Shown here in pieces: positions 24,175-31,710 of a DNA stretch of 35,059 nucleotides. Below the pieces are notes generated by a model. It was given only the letters and a program-made list of their open reading frames with translations. It had not been told where the DNA came from and ran no database searches. The stretch lies in IMG/VR virus record IMGVR_UViG_3300009068_000012, positions 1 to 35,059 of that record; one strand, 5' to 3'. Made by a program: the position numbers and the translations under genes. Source of the stretch: a virus. Positions within the stretch are counted from its first letter, which is position 1; each line of letters begins with the position of its first letter.

Positions 24175-25310
24175 CGGTATTGAATGGCTTGTTTAATAGA
24201 TAAATCAAAAGTCAATTCGTAATTAAAATTCTTATCACTTGTAAGATTCTTTTCTGCCCAATCAGTCGCACGCATTACAATCGGGTAATAAGAACCATTT
24301 AAATGCAAATAGGCTTCGGGAGAAGCAAGCAATTGGCTTCCTACATTGTAATCCTTTACATTTAAATAATCACTAACAACCAAATAGGAATAATCTACCA
24401 CCCCGGCAAATGATTGAACACCACCATAAAAGACATTGGCCCCACTTTTATTAATCAAATTGCCTCCGCTTCTTACAAACTCATTGACTTTGTAGGTGCT
24501 TCGGTTAAATTTCTTTTGTTGTCTCGATAATAAACGAAATCCGAATGTTTCGTATCCACCGTATTGATTCAGAAACGTAATCAATATAGGTGTCCATTTC
24601 GGTGCCACAACTTGGGTAATGGTTATCGTATCACTTCCAACCGTTACCTGGTAGCCGTATGTCGTTGATGTAATGAATGAACTACCTAAATAGGTATTGA
24701 TTGACGTAGGCGATAAATCTAAAAGTAATGTATTTGATGTGGATAAGGTTGCACCTACCGAAGCACTTCCATCATTGGTTCCATTGCTTGTAATCTTTTG
24801 AATCGAAGCCGTTACACCGGTGCCAGCCGTATTCATATAAGTCATAAATAGTTTCTCGCCACTTATTACCTCTAAAGTTGTTTTATCTCTACTTGTTACA
24901 AACTTATTTGCATAATCTCCCAAGGTATTCCCGAAAGGATCAGCCGAATAATTCCATCCGTAATAAGTCGATATGGTTGTAAGGTTTGGATATGTTACTC
25001 CTCCGTATTCTTCGCCATATGAAATCGTGTAGTTGCAGAATAAACCGGTGCTTGCATTTTGTAAAACCGTGCTTGTGTTTGGGTTAAATCCGCTATCAAA
25101 GTAGTTTCGGACAATGGGACTTGCATCGAATATCCCATAACCTCCGGAATCCGGAAAGGTTTTAATTGTGGCAACAAGGTTTCCACCAATAGATAAGTCA
25201 AATACATATTTAAAGTTTGAATTTGCGACATTGCTTGAAGTCACAACGTGATATAAAGCATCGTGAGCCGAACTGAAAGCCGTTGGACTACTTTGTATTG
25301 TTATTGCCAT
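24171..25310 (-). CDS. Distal-tail-like structural protein
   Basis: 379 aa. The N-terminal half holds beta domains (AITIQSSPTAFSSAHDALYH, then IFDASPIVRNYFDSGFNPNT). The C-terminal half (ITFLNQYGGYETFGFRLLSR, then FNYELTFDLSIKQAIQY) is a pattern I see in tail proteins encoded beside the previous one. The gene overlaps the gp10-like gene by 23 bp. Its place between chaperone and tape measure genes supports a tail or baseplate role. No residue is diagnostic. Confidence 0.7.
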   Translation of the reverse strand: MAITIQSSPTAFSSAHDALYHVVTSSNVANSNFKYVFDLSIGGNLVATIKTFPDSGGYGIFDASPIVRNYFDSGFNPNTSTVLQNASTGLFCNYTISYGEEYGGVTYPNLTTISTYYGWNYSADPFGNTLGDYANKFVTSRDKTTLEVISGEKLFMTYMNTAGTGVTASIQKITSNGTNDGSASVGATLSTSNTLLLDLSPTSINTYLGSSFITSTTYGYQVTVGSDTITITQVVAPKWTPILITFLNQYGGYETFGFRLLSRQQKKFNRSTYKVNEFVRSGGNLINKSGANVFYGGVQSFAGVVDYSYLVVSDYLNVKDYNVGSQLLASPEAYLHLNGSYYPIVMRATDWAEKNLTSDKNFNYELTFDLSIKQAIQYR

Positions 25311-25977
25311 TGAAATTTTGTCTAATGTTTATTATAATATCTTCGCCAATTGCTATGGCCATTTTTTGTCTCCAATCCTCATTGAATACTTTGTCTAAAT
25401 TATCATCAAAGAATCCAACCCGTGGCATACCTCTTTTTTTAATCTTTTTAGCCGTAGCCTCTGCAACCTTTCTTAAATTTTTAGATTGATTGGCAATGGC
25501 CCCAGCATTTAATGATTTCCTTTGATTGGCCGTTAAATTCTTTCTTTGATCCTCCGTTCTTATATAACTTTTATGTCTTAAATACCATTGCATTAATGCT
25601 TCTACCATATTTTTAGAAACACTTAAAGTCCGATATTTATAAATGCTATTTGGCTGATTTGACTTTATTCCTTTTACTCCTTTATTTTGGAAATCATAAT
25701 ATTTACTTGCTGGATTAGATTGGTCGTATCCAATGGTAATCGAATAGCTTCCGTATTTGGTTTCAGTTACCTGGCTAACTCTCATATCCGATAATTTACC
25801 GGTATCGACTTTACCCTTTCTTTCAATGGTTTTTTTAGCCATCATCATAAACCGATTAGCAGCTTCAAACATTACTGTCTCCACTTCGGTTAATTTCAGA
25901 TTCGAAATAGTTTTTTCGGCCCCTAAATTATTAAGGACATCCATATTGGATTTTTGCGATTGACTAATACTTGGCAT
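25288..25977 (-). CDS. HK97 gp10-like structural protein
   Basis: 229 aa, basic. The core (ANRFMMMAKKTIERKGKVDT, GKLSDMRVS, then YSITIGYDQSNPASKYYDFQ) has the features of the gp10-like connector family: helix, then strand, DTG turn, strand. The C-terminal 100 residues are helical with many Lys and Arg. The ATG overlaps the end of the chaperone frame B by 14 bp. A neck or tail-completion role is likely. Confidence 0.65.
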   Translation of the reverse strand: MPSISQSQKSNMDVLNNLGAEKTISNLKLTEVETVMFEAANRFMMMAKKTIERKGKVDTGKLSDMRVSQVTETKYGSYSITIGYDQSNPASKYYDFQNKGVKGIKSNQPNSIYKYRTLSVSKNMVEALMQWYLRHKSYIRTEDQRKNLTANQRKSLNAGAIANQSKNLRKVAEATAKKIKKRGMPRVGFFDDNLDKVFNEDWRQKMAIAIGEDIIINIRQNFNGNNNTK

Positions 25978-26245
25978 TTATTTTATTAATTTGGTCTTTA
26001 TCAAATGCGTTCTTTGCTTTTAAATAACTCAATGCGTTTAAACATTGAATTGTTGAAAGGCCATAGACTTCTTCAAGTTTAATTCGTTCGTGTTCTGCGA
26101 TGATGGTAGCTTGGTAAGTCCATCCAAAACGTTGCATAAAGCCGTTATCGTTTCCTCTGCCTCGTTCTTCGGTATCCCCTGACTTATCAATCTCTGCTTC
26201 AAATAATCCGCTAAATTGTTTATCGATTGAACGTATATTTGACAA
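25964..26245 (-). CDS. Tail assembly chaperone, frame B (product of a probable -1 frameshift)
   Basis: 93 codons from TTG at 26243-26245; there is no ATG until residue 37. The C-terminal half (FMQRFGWTYQATIIAEHERI, then LEEVYGLSTIQCLNALSYLK) has the pattern of the second chaperone frame in siphoviruses (gpT-like). It overlaps the preceding 0-frame by 208 bp in the -1 frame, starting exactly at a run of nine T. It ends 14 bp inside the next gene, while the 0-frame ends 60 bp earlier, so this frame is what connects to the downstream gene. It could be made as a fusion by -1 slippage, or from the TTG start. Confidence 0.65.
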   Translation of the reverse strand: MSNIRSIDKQFSGLFEAEIDKSGDTEERGRGNDNGFMQRFGWTYQATIIAEHERIKLEEVYGLSTIQCLNALSYLKAKNAFDKDQINKINAKY

Positions 26246-26733
26246 AAAAAAACAACTGATCCGTAAACTGATTCATAACTTGCCTCTAATAAATCATTGG
26301 CATATTCTTCGTGCTTGCTTGCATCGTACTGGTCAACTTTCCAACCAAACCAAGTCTTTTTCATTGGCATAACCATCGAGGCTCCAATCTTATGCAAGTT
26401 ATTCATCACATCATTTCCGAAAAACTTAGTTTCCATATACCTGGCATATGGCATATTTCGAATGTCATAAATGCACTTGTATTTCTTACCGTTTACTTTA
26501 ATGTAATCTTGTGGCTTGGGATTCGGTTGTGATTCGTTTAGGAATGCAATATCTTTGATCTGATGGCTTAACTCATCAAGACTTAACGAATCTATTTGGG
26601 CCTCAGTTCTATTTGTTAAAATAGCCAAAGTCTTGACTGCAATATCCAGACTTGTATCCCCTTCGTTTTTAGATAATAGGTTGGAGATTTGTTGCATCTG
26701 CCAAACCGAAACATTTGTCCAATTCATAAACAT
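26038..26733 (-). CDS. Tail assembly chaperone, frame A
   Basis: 231 aa from the ATG at 26731-26733 (MFMNWTNVSVWQMQQISN); the next ATG at 26727 is also possible. A longer frame needs TTG inside terminase. The body (IKVNGKKYKCIYDIRNMPYA, then NLHKIGASMVMPMKKTWFG, then YDASKHEEYANDLLEASYES) has a pattern I associate with siphovirus tail chaperones. At the run of nine T (minus strand, 26252-26244) the 0-frame continues for 68 more residues to its stop. If the ribosome slips by -1 the product would join frame B, giving about 256 aa. These chaperones bind the tape measure protein and help the tube assemble. Confidence 0.72.
   Translation of the reverse strand: MFMNWTNVSVWQMQQISNLLSKNEGDTSLDIAVKTLAILTNRTEAQIDSLSLDELSHQIKDIAFLNESQPNPKPQDYIKVNGKKYKCIYDIRNMPYARYMETKFFGNDVMNNLHKIGASMVMPMKKTWFGWKVDQYDASKHEEYANDLLEASYESVYGSVVFFCQIYVQSINNLADYLKQRLISQGIPKNEAEETITALCNVLDGLTKLPSSQNTNELNLKKSMAFQQFNV
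26244..26252 (-). promoter_or_regulatory. Slippery run of nine T, candidate -1 frameshift site
   Basis: On the minus strand the codons read GTT GTT TTT TTT TGT in frame A. A -1 slip on TTT TTT gives TTG TCA AAT, entering frame B at its first codon. Homopolymers of this kind are known slip sites in tail chaperone genes. I saw no clear stimulating hairpin downstream. Confidence 0.55.
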
Positions 26734-26743
26734 AAATAAGTAA

Positions 26744-27916
26744 TTATGCAAAACTATATCTACCGGTGCCTGATTTAAAATCAAACTTTCGCCAGGCAAG
26801 AGCCAAAGCCATCACGCAATCATCGTGAAATCCGGAAGGTGCAGAATATTTTACACCGTGTGAACTATATTGATATTCAAATATTTCGAGTTCCTCTTTA
26901 ATAATGCCTTCGGGATAATGAATCCGTTCTTGATGGATAGCTAATTGTAAACCTACCATTAATTCTTGCTTGCTTGTAGTGGAGAATTTAAATGCCTCCA
27001 CATTTAAACCATCTCGTTGTAACTGCTCGACTACCGGATCCCCTACTCCAGTGCTATCAATTAACATCGGAACCTTTGGTAAATTCCGTATTTTATTTTG
27101 CGTGGAGGCCCAATCATTTTGGAATCGTTCAAAATAAGCCACATTTCCACTATTATCTAATCCAATAATTACAGTCCAATCGGAATACTTTGCAAGATCT
27201 ATTCCGTAACATTTAACCGGATTGATTGACATTTCAGAAATGCACTTCCCAATCGCCTGGCTTCCAAACGGATTTGCGGAGTTTTCTGCCGGGTTCGCCA
27301 TATACTCTTGCTCAAATACAACCTCCGGCAAACTCATTCTTGCTGAATCAATTTCTTCTTTACGGATATATGGATTATCATAGGTCGAATATTTAAAGGA
27401 TTCCCATTCTGCATTCGGTTCTAAACCTTTAAGAAATAAAGAATAAAAATAATTCTTTCCTCGTGGAGTTGAAAGGAATATAGCACGGCCCTGGTAATCG
27501 GTTAATGTTGGCCTTATTGAATTATTCCATCCGCTTTCTAAATCAGTTATGAATGATGCTTCATCAATAATAACGTAATGGAATTTAAGGCCCCGAAGAT
27601 TATCGAGCCTTTCGCCAGTGAAGAATCTGATTGAACCGCCACTTGTTAATTTAAATGTTAGATCACTTCGGTTTGCCGTGGCAATGGTATCGGGAATTAA
27701 GATACAAAGTTCATCAAAGAAAACCTTTGCAAGTTGATAAGTAGGTGTAATGTATGCGACCTTTTTACCTTTGACCGCTTCTAAAAATGTGATTACTTGG
27801 CATATCAATGACTTGCCCCACCGTCTGCCCGACATTAGAACCTTGAATCTTGCTTTGGAGTTTAAAACCTTAGCTTGATTTTTATGCGGTTTCGGAAGGA
27901 CTATTTTCGTCTGCAA
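26744..27916 (-). CDS. terL: Terminase large subunit
   Basis: 390 aa. ATPase motifs: Walker A GRRWGKS at 30-36, Walker B VIIDEAS at 115-121, and coupling motif LSTPRG at 149-154. Nuclease motifs: GIDLAKYSDW (D240), LIDSTGVGD (D287) and FHDDCVMALALA (D365, D366). It packages DNA with the portal and cuts it. The start is TTG at 27914-27916: a stop lies two codons upstream, and the first ATG falls next to Walker A, after family-typical sequence (IVLPKPHKNQ). The first 35 bp overlap the small subunit gene. Confidence 0.93.
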   Translation of the reverse strand: MQTKIVLPKPHKNQAKVLNSKARFKVLMSGRRWGKSLICQVITFLEAVKGKKVAYITPTYQLAKVFFDELCILIPDTIATANRSDLTFKLTSGGSIRFFTGERLDNLRGLKFHYVIIDEASFITDLESGWNNSIRPTLTDYQGRAIFLSTPRGKNYFYSLFLKGLEPNAEWESFKYSTYDNPYIRKEEIDSARMSLPEVVFEQEYMANPAENSANPFGSQAIGKCISEMSINPVKCYGIDLAKYSDWTVIIGLDNSGNVAYFERFQNDWASTQNKIRNLPKVPMLIDSTGVGDPVVEQLQRDGLNVEAFKFSTTSKQELMVGLQLAIHQERIHYPEGIIKEELEIFEYQYSSHGVKYSAPSGFHDDCVMALALAWRKFDFKSGTGRYSFA

Positions 27917-28307
27917 AACTTATAATTATCTCTTGTTTTTCTTCGTTCTTCGCCTTGTCTGACCATCCTAAAAGATTCTTAGCATAGAATATACCTTTAC
28001 CTTCATTAGCCACTACATCGGCCGCCAATGATCTAAATATCTCATCAATCTGCTTTGTTGCATCGTGACAAGGATGATCAATATTAGACAAAACTTGGTA
28101 ATAAGTTGATCTATTATAAAATTCAAAGTTTTGCCGTGGCAACCATACCAATAGAAAAAAACTAATAGTGGGTAAATGCCTTTCACGTATTGTTTTTACT
28201 CCCGATGATGTGGCAATCTCTTTGGTAGATTCAAGACAATGGTCGATATATTTTTCCGCCCATTCCAAAAGTCTTTCGGTATCAATATTTTTATTTGGTC
28301 GTGCCAT
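27882..28307 (-). CDS. terS: Terminase small subunit
   Basis: 141 aa. The N-terminus (MARPNKNIDTERLLEWAEKY) and the end (GKGIFYAKNLLGWSDKAKNE) are patterns of small terminase or DNA-packaging proteins, where the last helix precedes GWSDK. It should bind the pac or cos region and load the large subunit. It is directly followed by the large subunit, with a 35-bp overlap, and its own start overlaps the methyltransferase by 17 bp. Confidence 0.78.
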   Translation of the reverse strand: MARPNKNIDTERLLEWAEKYIDHCLESTKEIATSSGVKTIRERHLPTISFFLLVWLPRQNFEFYNRSTYYQVLSNIDHPCHDATKQIDEIFRSLAADVVANEGKGIFYAKNLLGWSDKAKNEEKQEIIISFADENSPSETA

Positions 28308-28839
28308 CTTTCTTAAATAATAAACTCCAAGTTGTAGGTATGCTTAATTTTTCGTGAACCTTATATCCGTATTTTGCAAATAAGATTATCCATTCTTCTT
28401 CTGATTTCAAATTAATATGCCCCCACCATTTGTCAAATTCTTCCGTGGTTTTATGTGGTGTAGATGAAAATAGAAAATATGTTGATTGAATGCTTTTTAA
28501 ATACTCATCAATCTGATCATCCGTCAAATGCTCAAATACTTCAATACTTACAATCATTTCACACAATTTAGGATAATAATTTAGATCGTGTAATTCAATT
28601 CCTCTATCTAATGCAAAATCACGATGATACTTATTTGGTTCAATGCCAAAATAACTACAATCTTTTGAAATCAAACATTCTCCAAATGTTCCAAGTCCAG
28701 CACCGATTTCAATAATGTCGTTTGCATATTTCACAACGATGTCGGAAGTTGCCAACATTAAATTTAAATATTCGGGATTATGTGGAGTAATTCCGTTATT
28801 AATCTCGTGATCAAAAAACTCTTTATCCGTTGCTTGCAT
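28291..28839 (-). CDS. Class I SAM-dependent methyltransferase
   Basis: 182 aa. Motif I is IEIGAGLGTFGE (43-54), an acidic residue for SAM ribose lies at E67 in FGIEPN, and the post-I region (MIVSIEVFEHLTDDQI, 95-110) has the E-H-L pattern of type 11/12 small-molecule methyltransferases. The DNA-methylase motifs NPPY or DPPY are absent, so this is not a DNA modification enzyme. It lies between HAD and terminase genes, with a glycosyltransferase upstream; a shared sugar or surface modification role is inference. Confidence 0.82.
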   Translation of the reverse strand: MQATDKEFFDHEINNGITPHNPEYLNLMLATSDIVVKYANDIIEIGAGLGTFGECLISKDCSYFGIEPNKYHRDFALDRGIELHDLNYYPKLCEMIVSIEVFEHLTDDQIDEYLKSIQSTYFLFSSTPHKTTEEFDKWWGHINLKSEEEWIILFAKYGYKVHEKLSIPTTWSLLFKKDGTTK

Positions 28840-29575
28840 TGTCTATTTGATTTAATTTTCTACTCGCCCACTCTATTCCTTCCGTTCCGCCCCAGGCATC
28901 CCACATCAATCCTCCGCATCCTTCGCCATATGGAACATCTTTATTTTGTTGATGTCGTTTAAATGCTGACATCCTGGCGATCGTGTCTCTTGAAATACCT
29001 TCCCGGTTTGCTAATTGGTTTGCTCTGATCTTTCCTACTGGTGTGCCACAACTTCCCCATCCATTTTCCGCAACCCATTTTAAAACTCGTTTAGCATTGT
29101 TTACCGCTGCATCCGGATAATCATTATAGGTTTCCACAAACTGAAATTTAAAACCTTTTGTATCCGTATTCTCATTAATCAAATCAACCTCTCTTTGATT
29201 GTTATCATAATGCGTGCCAATTCCTAACCTCTTAACTTCTTCCCATTTCATCTTACCATTCGTAAAATGTACTCTTGAATGTGGGATTCCTATTTCATCC
29301 GCAATTTTATAAACTTCTGCGGAGGCCGATTGTTGTCTCCTGGTAATGATGTAAACTATTTTCCCTTCTTGAATTTTTCGTTTCGCCAAGTCCTGACCTC
29401 TTTGTGTCGATAACGTGTCATCAAAATCAAAAGAAACTTTATTACTATCTGCCCGGTATTCTCCACTTGCGAGGATTGCTTGCCAAACTTCAATGGCTTT
29501 CTTTTCCGTATCATAAATACAAGCACCAGAACCGATGCGATAATTTCCGTTGGATTCACATTTTATAACTGGCAT
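28823..29575 (-). CDS. HAD-domain fusion protein (HAD hydrolase with flanking phage-type domains)
   Basis: 250 aa from the ATG at 29573-29575, which follows a strong GGAGG with 8 bases between, rare here; a longer form would start 15 bp earlier. Residues 1-39 hold a small Cys-containing module (MPVIKCESNGNYRIGSGACI). Residues 46-145 are a HAD phosphatase (SFDFDDTLS with D50 and D52, IITRR, HYDNN). Residues 152-245 are a phage-associated module (VNNAKRVLKWVAENGWGSCG, RMSAFKRHQQN, GLMWDAWGGTEGIEWASRKL) often next to head genes. The HAD part may act on a phosphorylated metabolite or on DNA ends. The three-part fusion is unusual. Confidence 0.75.
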   Translation of the reverse strand: MPVIKCESNGNYRIGSGACIYDTEKKAIEVWQAILASGEYRADSNKVSFDFDDTLSTQRGQDLAKRKIQEGKIVYIITRRQQSASAEVYKIADEIGIPHSRVHFTNGKMKWEEVKRLGIGTHYDNNQREVDLINENTDTKGFKFQFVETYNDYPDAAVNNAKRVLKWVAENGWGSCGTPVGKIRANQLANREGISRDTIARMSAFKRHQQNKDVPYGEGCGGLMWDAWGGTEGIEWASRKLNQIDNASNG

Positions 29576-29576
29576 C

Positions 29577-30230
29577 TTATTCACCTCCATATTCCATTGA
29601 TAAAATCTGACCTACTAAATCAGATCGATGATTCTCTTTTAACTTAATCCATTTAATTCCTTCAATCTTCTTAGATAAATCAATAGCAAAACTTAAACCA
29701 TTGTATCCTTCTTTTATATCCTTCTGCTCATTGTCCCCATTCACAATGATCTTACCAGTTTTACCTAACCTTGTTAATATGGCTAACATTTCAGCCTTTG
29801 TTAAATTTTGGGCCTCCTCAACTACTAAAATATCATCAATCGTTTTACCTCTTATAAACTGCACCGGATAAGCAACAATCTTCTCATCCTTAACCATTGT
29901 CTGAATCTTTACCTTATCGGCACACTTAATTAGGTTTTCTTGGAATGCTTCTAAATAAGGATTGAATTTATCATCCAATGAACCTGGAAGGTATCCCAAA
30001 GAATTACCGACTTCAATAGTTGCCCTAGTAATGTAAATATGATTGCATTGTTTTTTGTTCAAAAAATCTAAGGCGGATAATGCACATACTAAACTTTTAC
30101 CCGATCCAGCCCTACCCGTTACTATTACTATTTGATTCTCTTTAATTAAATTCCTTGCTTCTTTTTGCTCCTCATTTAAAACAACACTATACTTAATCTC
30201 TTGCTTTCGTTCTCGATTCGGTTCTTTCAT
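29577..30230 (-). CDS. phoH: PhoH-like ATPase
   Basis: 217 aa. Walker A is GRAGSGKS (39-46), a middle motif is ITRATIEVGNSLGYLPGSLD, Walker B is ILVVEEAQNL (134-143) and sensor I is GKIIVNGDNEQKD (159-171). PhoH-like ATPases are widespread in phages and thought to act on RNA or as helicases. Its length is that of the catalytic core with no extra domain. It lies between the glycosyltransferase and the HAD fusion gene. Confidence 0.9.
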   Translation of the reverse strand: MKEPNRERKQEIKYSVVLNEEQKEARNLIKENQIVIVTGRAGSGKSLVCALSALDFLNKKQCNHIYITRATIEVGNSLGYLPGSLDDKFNPYLEAFQENLIKCADKVKIQTMVKDEKIVAYPVQFIRGKTIDDILVVEEAQNLTKAEMLAILTRLGKTGKIIVNGDNEQKDIKEGYNGLSFAIDLSKKIEGIKWIKLKENHRSDLVGQILSMEYGGE

Positions 30231-30237
30231 ATTACTA

Positions 30238-31257
30238 TTAACAATCGATCAGTTTAGTATAAATATCAAAACGCTTCTCATTTATTTTAAATAGGTCATA
30301 ATGCTCACGAACATACTCCGCATTGGCTTCCCCATAATCTTCTCGCATTTGCTTACTAAACACCATTCTTTTAATATCTTGTTCCCAATTATCGACCTTA
30401 AAGATTGTCGGAATATCTGCATACGGATCACGATCAAAAGTCAATATTGGAATCCTCTTGGCACCTGCTTCCAAGGCCTTAAGGTTTGATTTCATCCGAT
30501 TAAATTTATTATCAAGCAATGGCACCAACAACATATCAGCCTCGTTGTAAAAATTCATATAGAACGAAAAATGTGCCGACTCAATGATTTTGTAATTTAG
30601 CTTTTCATTGGCCGTATAAATATTACCAATTTGTGTCCAATGCCATTTATTATAATCATTCCATCCACAAAGAAGCATCCTGGTAGCATCGACAAATGAT
30701 TTTGACTTTGATAAGTTTAACAATGGGTTCTTTAATTGTTTAATATCCGGAAAATGAGTGATGGATCCGGTATGTGCAATATTTACTTTATCGTGTTCAG
30801 TCTTGAATGCCGTGAACTGATCCTTGTCAAAAGGTAATGCGTTTGGAATAATTTCGCATTTCTTATTATGCTGAATGATTTTAGAATATAGTCTATCATT
30901 CGTGCAAGTCACTAAATCAGCCATCCGAATATAATTCTGAATGATCGTTGGAATATTAAGTAACTGATAAGTTTTGTTTGATAAATGACTGCTAAATAAC
31001 TCCCAATAGTCATCAATGTCAACAATAATTTTAAAACCGTGCTTTCTTTTCCAATCAATCAAAACCGAAAATGGTATCTCCTCTAAGAATCGATTTAAAA
31101 CTAAGATATTAATTTCCTTTTCAATAATCATCTCCTCCGAAAGTGCATCGGTCAATAGACAATAATCCTTCTTCATCGTGGACAATGGTAATGCGATACG
31201 ATGATAGGTCACACCGGAAGTGCTATTCCCTACTCCTATTATTCTTAGTTTTGACAT
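30238..31257 (-). CDS. Glycosyltransferase, GT4-like
   Basis: 339 aa. The N-terminal Rossmann half starts RIIGVGNSTSGVTYHRI and has VDIDDYWELF (79-88). The C-terminal half has the family turn NRMKSNLKALEAGAKRIP and ends in REHYDLFKINEKRF. The enzyme would transfer a sugar to a protein, DNA or surface glycan. It overlaps the 87-aa gene by 35 bp. Phage-borne enzymes of this type may glycosylate virion proteins or host surface structures; the target is unknown. Confidence 0.85.
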   Translation of the reverse strand: MSKLRIIGVGNSTSGVTYHRIALPLSTMKKDYCLLTDALSEEMIIEKEINILVLNRFLEEIPFSVLIDWKRKHGFKIIVDIDDYWELFSSHLSNKTYQLLNIPTIIQNYIRMADLVTCTNDRLYSKIIQHNKKCEIIPNALPFDKDQFTAFKTEHDKVNIAHTGSITHFPDIKQLKNPLLNLSKSKSFVDATRMLLCGWNDYNKWHWTQIGNIYTANEKLNYKIIESAHFSFYMNFYNEADMLLVPLLDNKFNRMKSNLKALEAGAKRIPILTFDRDPYADIPTIFKVDNWEQDIKRMVFSKQMREDYGEANAEYVREHYDLFKINEKRFDIYTKLIDC

Positions 31258-31486
31258 TGATTTCGATTGGTTGATTATTGTCGTAATAGTTCTTAATCCT
31301 TTTTAGCATATCAAAGACACAATGCTTGCACCAGGCATTAAGAATAAAATTTTGATCAATGTAATTTCGGTAAATTAAAACGTATTGATCTATAACGTGA
31401 AAGTCTATATTTCGTGTGTACCCTAATTCTACGGCCACAAAATTAGCCTCGTGTTCTTTTAAGAAATTTAGTTCCCTTGGTGTCAT
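31223..31486 (-). CDS. Small Cys-containing protein, unknown
   Basis: 87 aa. It contains a WCKHC pair (CxxC) in a helix-rich context (NAWCKHCVFDMLKRIKNYYD). A single CxxC could bind a metal with another ligand or be redox-active. It starts MTPRELNFLKEHEANFV, overlaps the preceding membrane gene by ATGA, and precedes the glycosyltransferase. No family is recognised. Confidence 0.6.
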   Translation of the reverse strand: MTPRELNFLKEHEANFVAVELGYTRNIDFHVIDQYVLIYRNYIDQNFILNAWCKHCVFDMLKRIKNYYDNNQPIEINVKTKNNRSRE

Positions 31487-31710
31487 TTGTGAATAGTTCT
31501 ATAAATGTAAGGCCCAATTACTCCAGCAGTAAAAAATAAGGCAATAAGTTCTGTGATCTGAATTGGTAATAAATAAAATACAACCGCAGACCAAACGGAT
31601 AAACAAGGTGTGCAATTAAACGGTTTAAAATCTAATTTGAATGACTGGTGTAAATTAGTCATATTGAAATAGACTGAAAAAAATACGGATGCAATTAATG
31701 TGCTAATCAT
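31483..31710 (-). CDS. Small membrane protein with FNCTPC motif
   Basis: 75 aa with two membrane helices (ISTLIASVFFSVYF; AVVFYLLPIQITELIALFF) and between them FKPFNCTPCLSVW, a CxxC motif placed near the membrane surface. Small phage membrane proteins with this FxCxxCxxxW signature occur near glycosyltransferase genes; their role is unknown to me. It is coupled by ATGA overlap on both sides. Confidence 0.65.
   Translation of the reverse strand: MISTLIASVFFSVYFNMTNLHQSFKLDFKPFNCTPCLSVWSAVVFYLLPIQITELIALFFTAGVIGPYIYRTIHK

Noticed and set aside
28291-28839. Methyltransferase as a DNA-modifying anti-restriction enzyme
   Set aside because: No NPPY or DPPY motif and no DNA target-recognition region; it resembles small-molecule or protein methyltransferases.
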